64,000 nucleotides of DNA from Geosiphon pyriformis. Lineage: Eukaryota; Glomeromycota; Glomeromycetes; Archaeosporales; Geosiphonaceae. This document shows, in pieces, positions 58,201 to 64,000 of the stretch. Position 1 is the first letter of the stretch; every line of letters starts with the position of its first letter. The stretch covers positions 530,088 to 594,087 of the forward strand of contig JAAOMT010000276.1 of NCBI GenBank assembly GCA_016748015.1, written 5' to 3'. The notes below the pieces were generated by a model. The model saw nothing but the letters and a program-made list of their open reading frames with translations, had not been told where the DNA came from and searched no databases. Both the position numbers and the translations under genes were made by a program.

Positions 58201-59926
58201 TCCAGTCATAAGGCTTAGAAATCATTGACACCCAAGTCCTCTTCCATAAAACAGGCACCACACCACCAGACAAACATTTATTAAACAGCGCCAACAGGCA
58301 CCCCAAAACCACCTCACCATCATGTTTCCATAACTCATTAGGAACACCAGACAAACCAGCAGCCTTGTCATCAGGAAGACCATCAACAACAGAAAGTAAC
58401 TCGTCCATACTGATTGCACTCATAACACCTGAAAAAGCATCATCCCAAACATAGTCCAAAGGTGCGTACTGACAAGCCCAAAGACCAGGAAGCACTGACT
58501 GCATGAAGCGTTTTCTCATCCACCCCTCCATTATTCTATCCACACTGGACTTCACCTCTTCAGGCAACAAAACCAGATCATTATCAACTATCAAGTGATC
58601 CAACACAACCTTGCGAAAAGGCCTTTCCAACACGCTCCTGATCATACTATCCTTATCCGAACAGAAATTATTCATGCGCTTCTCAATTGCCTTCCTAACT
58701 GAAGCTTCCTCAGCCAACCTTGACTCAAACATCTTCGATCTCCTGTAATCTCTGCGAACCAATAACAAATGCCTAACAACAACATCAGATTTAACATCCG
58801 AACCAACCAAGTCCTTAAAAGCATGAGTCTTCGCGTCATCCAGAGTCGACCATTTATTCACAAGACGATCAGCGCCCAGCAAGTCACCAGAGCAAAATTT
58901 CTTGACAATCTTGGCCACCAACAATTCCAGACCAAAAAACCTAGAAGAATGTTTGTTTCTCGAACACTTGAATTTACTAAACCAATGCCTCGAAAATGTC
59001 ACATTAGCAGAATCCACCACAGCTCTCACCAAAACTGTCCATATAGCATCTACATCACCACGTATTTCGGCACCAGAGAGCACCTCACCCAAAGACAAAA
59101 GTTTAGCTGACGAGAGATCCTTAAACTTAGCCCATCCAACACAGTCAGCATTCTTGATTTTGAACTTCCAACGATCCTTATTCGTCTGCTTGCGCAAACT
59201 GTTCAATTGTATATCTAGAAGGCCACTCAAACTGACTGAAACTACAACAGCCTTGTGATCGGTGTCAAAGAAATCTGAAACAGAAACAACTTGATGGCCA
59301 GCAACAACAGTAAACAAATTACTACCAACAAAAATGTAATCAATTGTTTTCCCAACCCCTCTCAAATTGCTCCACATATAAGAATTAGCCAAATGATGAT
59401 CAACAAATGAATTGACCAAACCTAAACTTAAGCAAAACTTGAAACTGGCACTTCTACCAAATCCATTCTCATTAAGGTCCCCACCCAAGATAACAAAATT
59501 GCTGGAGTTGACTGCCTTTGCAATGAGAGTGTTAACTTCAGAAGCCTGACCAAATCTAGCCCCAGAGGAGACACCAGTATACAACCCCAAAACAGTAACC
59601 AAGAGCTTGCCCTTAAACAGGAGCCGAACAGAAATAACCCGACCAGGAATCTCCTCCATTTTAGATACATGACGGGCCAAAAAAGTGTTCATAACAATCG
59701 CAACCCCAGCACCCATGAAACTCTTATCCAAGTCAGAAGAAAATATTTGCACTCCATCAAATTTATCTTTTAACCATGGCCCAGAAAAAAACCTCAACTT
59801 AGTCTCAGTGATAAAAGAAACCATATTTCCTGAGCTCACATGCCAACGAACAACATCCGCTTGCTTCGCGGGAACATTGATACCTCAAACGTTGCACATA
59901 GCAAATTTCCAAACCAAACTACTCAT
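55241..59926 (-). pseudogene. L3 ORF2: endonuclease, RT, RNase H, finger; three in-frame TGA
   Basis: One frame of 1562 codons from ATG at 59926, whose ATG overlaps the ORF1 TGA, to TAG at 55241. AP endonuclease: ITETKLR, LGGDLNENG, TIDYIFV, DTDHKAVVV (about 59220-59820). RT: ALIETARKILFKIL, LQDMRKAYN with its Asp, and FVND at about 57617, where FVDD is expected. RNase H: FMDGS, MAELQA, HLDSQAA, VKGHSEIPGNVRADLAA, with all acidic residues kept. Finger: CLFC..H..C near 55765. TGA stops lie at 59885 (codon 14), 57983 (Trp in L2) and 56252. The RT change and the stops make it inactive as read. Confidence 0.85.
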
Positions 59927-61884
59927 TGAGATGGAGGAAAAGCCAACGAACCCGATCCAGAATGCAGATGATCCAATCTATCCAAGACCAAGTGAACCGA
60001 AGTCTCAAGAGCCATCATATTTGACTCCAAACCACCAATCTTGGCAGTCAAAACCTTAGAACTGCTCAGACTGAAATCAACAACTGACCCACCAACATTG
60101 GAAGAAGAAGAGGCAGACGACAACAATGTGCTATCCAAATCCAAACTTGAGTCCATATCTGAAACAATGGCAGTTGAAGACACCAAAGGAAGAGCTGAGG
60201 GAGAAGGCGCCAATGGCACCAAGTCAATAAAACTTAATTTCTTTAAAATGAGTGAGACTTGGTCCGCGAGAATTTCCATGGAGCGTTCCAGCACAGCTAG
60301 ACAACCACCTAGATCGGCGGCACTAGACGAGAAGGAATCCATTGAGAAAGCCTTCGAACCAGAGACCAAACTGACACCAGGAGCACCCGAAGAGACAACA
60401 CGAGAGGAAGAACGGCCTGCCACTTGGGCCCATGTCTTTCCACCAAAAGAAACTGAACGAGCGACAGGGGCCGACTTCCTCTTATATATCCCAGCTAGAC
60501 GAACCTGATTTTGCTCAGAAACCACCCTCCTTCCTCGAACACCAGAATACTCACCCAAGGAACAGTTGACCAAAACATGACCGAATTATTTACAATGAGC
60601 ACAACTGGCCAAAGAAAGACCAGCCCAATGCAAACTCACATTTCTGAAAACTGGAACGGTACCAATAGCAGCCAACTTGGATGCCTCATTACCAAAACAA
60701 ATTACAGCACATCTATTACAAACATATGAACTAGGGTTACGGCCGATATAACAAGTCTTCCCACCATATAATTCCAACAAACTGGAGAGATCATAAGCAT
60801 TGGTGCCAACTGGAAGAGTATAGAGCAAAGCCCGATGCTGATCCCTCGATACTCACGTTTGTTTATCAATATTAGCCTTTGCCATGCAAACAGAATTTTT
60901 TTCCATAAGCACAGACCATCTAGCTGCGACCAAATCAGCCATCTCAGATGATTCATATTCCACCAGGGCCTTTTGCCAAAGACCAATAAGCTGCACTTTA
61001 ATTGAAACAATCTTGCCAAACTTGGAGAATACTGCCTCAATTGCCGATTTGAGAAGATCTACTGAGATTTTCTTGATGATCACCTCCCGATCTGAATGGC
61101 TGTTTACTTTTCTTAGATCATCATTTACCAATATTTTTTCACTGATTGCCATTTCCCTCACCTTAAACAAACTTTTTTCAGATGTAAATGATGACCTTAT
61201 TATTCCAGGAAATTTTGAGGGAGTCGAAGTCCCCCCAAAACCATTAACCTGATAAAAAATTTTTTTCACACAAACCAACTTATCACCAATAGTTTTGCCA
61301 GGAATAGCAGATAGCTCAATATCCAATACAAACGATTTTGACGAAATAAAACTCCGTTTCTCTGGAGCACGTGACCCGACTAGAGGAAGGTGATTGGACC
61401 CACAAAGATTAGGACTCGGAAGAGGCAGAGTGTCTTCACCATCACTTAGCACATTGAAAGAGAGAGGTGGCAGTTTACTGTTCAGCACATAGGTGCGGGT
61501 ACGCGTCTTCCTTGGCGTGGCATCGTTCATGTCGTCATCCAAACCTGAAACATCCAACTCTGCATAGCTAGTTTCCTCAGCGACAACATTTTCCAAGTTA
61601 TCCAAGTCTGAGACGCCACTTACACTGTCTACTTTGCTGTTGACCTCGCTAGCCCACGATTGCCCAATATTAGGTCCGTCACCACTTTCATCCATAACAT
61701 TTGAGACACCAGCAGACGACTCCACCAAACCATCAACTGCCACAGGTTTCTTCAGCTTCTTATAGGACGCACCATGAGATTGAAGACCAATCAAACACTT
61801 ATTTTTGACACCAGACTGGGTCCCCAACCCAGCCGAAATGGACCCAGAACCACCAGCAGCAAAGCCCACCGGTTCTATAGCCAC
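59923..61884 (-). pseudogene. L3 ORF1: RRM and zinc-knuckle protein, two in-frame stops
   Basis: A single frame of about 650 codons. An acidic, Ser-rich N-terminal half is followed by an RRM-like domain at about 60870-61060 (FSKFGKIVSIKVQLIG, then ALVEYESSEMADLVAARW), a CNRC motif near 60718, and a CCHC knuckle CAHC..FGHVLVNC near 60575-60600 with TAA inside it. TGA at 60853 stands where L2 has TGG (Trp). The C-terminal part is low-complexity Ser/Leu. No in-frame ATG was found near the N-terminus; 61884 is a GTG, so the true start is unclear. ORF1 would bind element RNA. Confidence 0.75.
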
Positions 61885-62013
61885 AAAAAGGGGAATGTCT
61901 GAAGAAATAACTGAAGGGAACAGAAGGGAATAAGAGAAAAGGAAGATATTTCTTTGACTACTCTATGCTCTCGTTATGGTCAGGGGATCAACGAAAGAAA
62001 GAGTTTTTTCATG

Positions 62014-62279
62014 TATTAATTTATTTTGTTTTTTATATTCAAATAAAATTTGATTTTTTTTTAAAACATAATATTAAGTTGGTTTTTATTCAAAAATAAA
62101 CATTAATATTATAATTTTTTTATAAATTTTTTTATTTTTACTTTTTTTGTATAATTATATTTATTTTATAATTAAAATATTTATAATATATAATACAATA
62201 TTATTAAATAAAATTATTATTATTAAGAAAACATTGTCAAATTTGTAATTTTACTAAGTAATAATATTTAAAAAAAAAA
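62014..62279. other. Right copy of the L3 target duplication, then A+T-rich DNA
   Basis: TATTAATTTATT at 62014-62025; the rest shows no gene. Confidence 0.5.
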
Positions 62280-62617
62280 TATTTATTAATTTTGTAATTA
62301 AAATAACCAAAAAATCAATAGATTTAATAATATACTTAATTAGTAAAACCAATTTGGCCAACTTAAAATTAATTACAAAATTAATAATAATAACAACAAA
62401 AAAAAAAGCCAAAAAAACAATAGTTTTTGTGTCTAATTTTATATTAATAAAATAACTTTTAAAAATTTTATAATTAATTATAAATTTTTAAAAATTAAAA
62501 AAAACAAAAATACTTTATAATTTAAAGCCAAATAATCTATATTTTAATACTTAAAATAACATTAATAATTAGTAATTTTTTGTCAAATACAATTTTATTA
62601 TTATTATTATTAACATT
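62280..62617. repeat. E3: fragment of the E repeat
   Basis: Matches 31010-31330 of E1, including the AACAACAAAAAAAA run and the ATAATTTAAAGCCAAATAAT block. Confidence 0.55.
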
Positions 62618-64000
62618 TTATAAATGAGACCTAAATGTCATTTAGTATAATATATTAAACTAAGTAATCTAAACTAGGTGTAAATTATGTATTTTCTATA
62701 TATAACCAGCTACTTGGGCCAATTAAAACAACAATATAAATCTATCTTAATAGATATTGTGCTATTAATACCAGAAAAAAAACTGCAAGATTTGTGAAAA
62801 CTAAAACTAACATCATGTGTTTTCACAATACCAAATAATTTAATAATATCATTAAAAAGCAATGATAAAAACCCATGAATTTCTGGGACACCAAATTATT
62901 ACTTATAATTAAACCTCTCTTATCTATAATCACTTTAAATCTGACTTTTATTATTTATATCTTTGTTTAATGTGTCATTTCCAAGCCTTTTACCAATTCA
63001 ATGATCATTTTGCCAATAATTATAGTACATCTAAAAATGGATAAAGCCTTCAAATATTAATTCTTAAAAATAAAATCTTTATATAAAGCAGTATATATCC
63101 CAGGGTTAAAAGCATATATAGAAAACATTTATATAACACAAAACAAAAATAGACTCAATTCTAATATAAAAATCTATTAAATTATATAAGAATTAAACAA
63201 TTTTATATGAATAGAAGAGTCTATTACACATGTAAATAAATAATCAAAAAGTTTTACTTCTTTATAATGAAAACATAATACACTGGAATAAGCCTTATTA
63301 AACAAGCATTTTCTAATAATGACTGGCAAATAACAATGTAAAGCCTTCATAAAATATGAGCACAAATTAGTGATAAGTTTACTTATAAAGTCAGATACTA
63401 TATGTAAATTAAGATACTACACTAAAAAAGTCCAAATCCAATTCATATTTGTATTAATAATATTAGATTTAGATCTTATCTTCTACTAAGCTTGATAAAT
63501 AGCTCTAAAGATACTATGTACAAAATGATAAATATTTCCAGACATTTTTATTCTACCAGCCTTAATATAAATCTTCTTGACAAGAACAGAAAGTATCAAA
63601 TTCAAACACAAAGCTAAGTTAGCTAACTTGTTAGCATGCTTATTGTCTGAAATTTCTGAATGGCTTTTTATCTTAGACCAAGATATATTAAGTCTCTTAT
63701 TTCTAATAAAGTTTATTATATTATCTTTTTCTATTTAACACTAATTGTAGAAATCTGATAAAACCAATCTCAATTTAGCATTACAAGCATTCAGAGTGAC
63801 CTAATTGTTTAAATATACCACAATACTATTATTTGCAAGAACACATTTCAAAACCAGAACAATTGTTTGTAACTTAGCCATTGTAAAAGAAATCAAACCA
63901 CCAATCTTGAATTTAATGCTTAAATTCAAGTCTGTAAAAAATGCAATTGTACTATATCTTATTTTACAAAAATTCAAGTTTTTTAAAGATCTATTTGTAT
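62618..64000 (-). pseudogene. L4: LINE 3' part, decayed, runs off the window
   Basis: Aligns with L3 from its tail (55125) to about 56550. Minus-strand RNase H can be followed: FFTDLN near 63930, MAKLQTIVLVLK, VVYLNN, then DFYN.C, TAA, IEKDNIINF near 63720-63755, and the SWSKIKSHSEISDNKHAN block. The open piece 63177-63365 matches the region before the finger. Strong loss of G and C. Confidence 0.8.

Larger units (their letters stand above)
55117..62013 (-). mobile_element. L3: full-length LINE, G+C-rich
   Basis: 6897 bp with ORF1, ORF2 and a short tail, and no long poly-A. Composition changes abruptly at both ends, and CpG sites are common inside. It encodes endonuclease, RT, RNase H and a Cys/His finger, as in fungal LINEs with RNase H. 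Each ORF is a single frame broken only by a few stops, four TGA and one TAA. It is the least decayed copy here. Confidence 0.85.

Noticed and set aside
56042-60508. Plus-strand ORFs opposite L3 (up to 155 codons)
   Set aside because: Antisense of well-supported LINE ORFs.
22935-60855. UGA read as Trp, as in mycoplasma-like endobacteria or mitochondria
   Set aside because: The kinase gene uses TGG for at least eight other Trp codons, has a spliceosomal-type intron and is eukaryotic in type; a code change in such A+T-rich DNA would show TGA as the main Trp codon.

Overview
The window reads as nuclear DNA of an arbuscular mycorrhizal fungus (Glomeromycotina, Rhizophagus-like). It is very A+T rich and made mostly of nested, decaying retrotransposons. 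The one recognisable host gene, about 22.6-26.4 kb on the minus strand, fuses Sel1-like repeats, a Cys-pair zinc ribbon and a tyrosine-kinase-like domain, a combination greatly expanded in this group. The organism is inferred from these family resemblances, not from a search.

Layout. 1-22.6 kb: LTR (Ty3/gypsy) elements. A very old A-family fragment (1-1396) is followed by the A2 element on the minus strand (12003-19355, its other LTR at 1397-2093). A2 is interrupted by the complete B1 element (2098-12002, plus), by a solo LTR of family D (14750-15577) and by a truncated C-family element (19356-22604). 22.6-26.4 kb: the Sel1-kinase gene, broken by two in-frame stops and cut at its 3' end. 26.5-32.5 kb: A+T-rich DNA with a LINE tail (L1) and an A+T-rich repeat (E1). 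32.5-50.2 kb: LINE L2 (plus) split by a second B element (B2, 37604-48478, minus), itself split by a C solo LTR (45105-46094). With E1 as host this nest is four levels deep. 50.2-55.1 kb: the rest of E1, a second E copy and a decayed LTR. 55.1-62.0 kb: LINE L3 (minus), a sharply bounded island of much higher G+C with a candidate 12-bp target duplication. 62.0-64.0 kb: another E fragment and the 3' part of LINE L4, which runs off the window.

The most unusual content is in the B family. Between protease and reverse transcriptase it carries a Cys-rich zinc-like module and a five-motif dUTPase domain. After integrase it carries an unrecognised ORF of about 236 codons whose stop codon lies inside the 3' LTR; this ORF stays almost free of stops while gag-pol is riddled with them. 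Four of the five reverse transcriptases in the window have lost a catalytic Asp by an Asp-to-Asn change. Many in-frame stops are TGA at positions that are Trp or Arg in sister copies, and three LINE copies have a stop at the same RNase H codon. No tRNA, rRNA or CRISPR array was seen.
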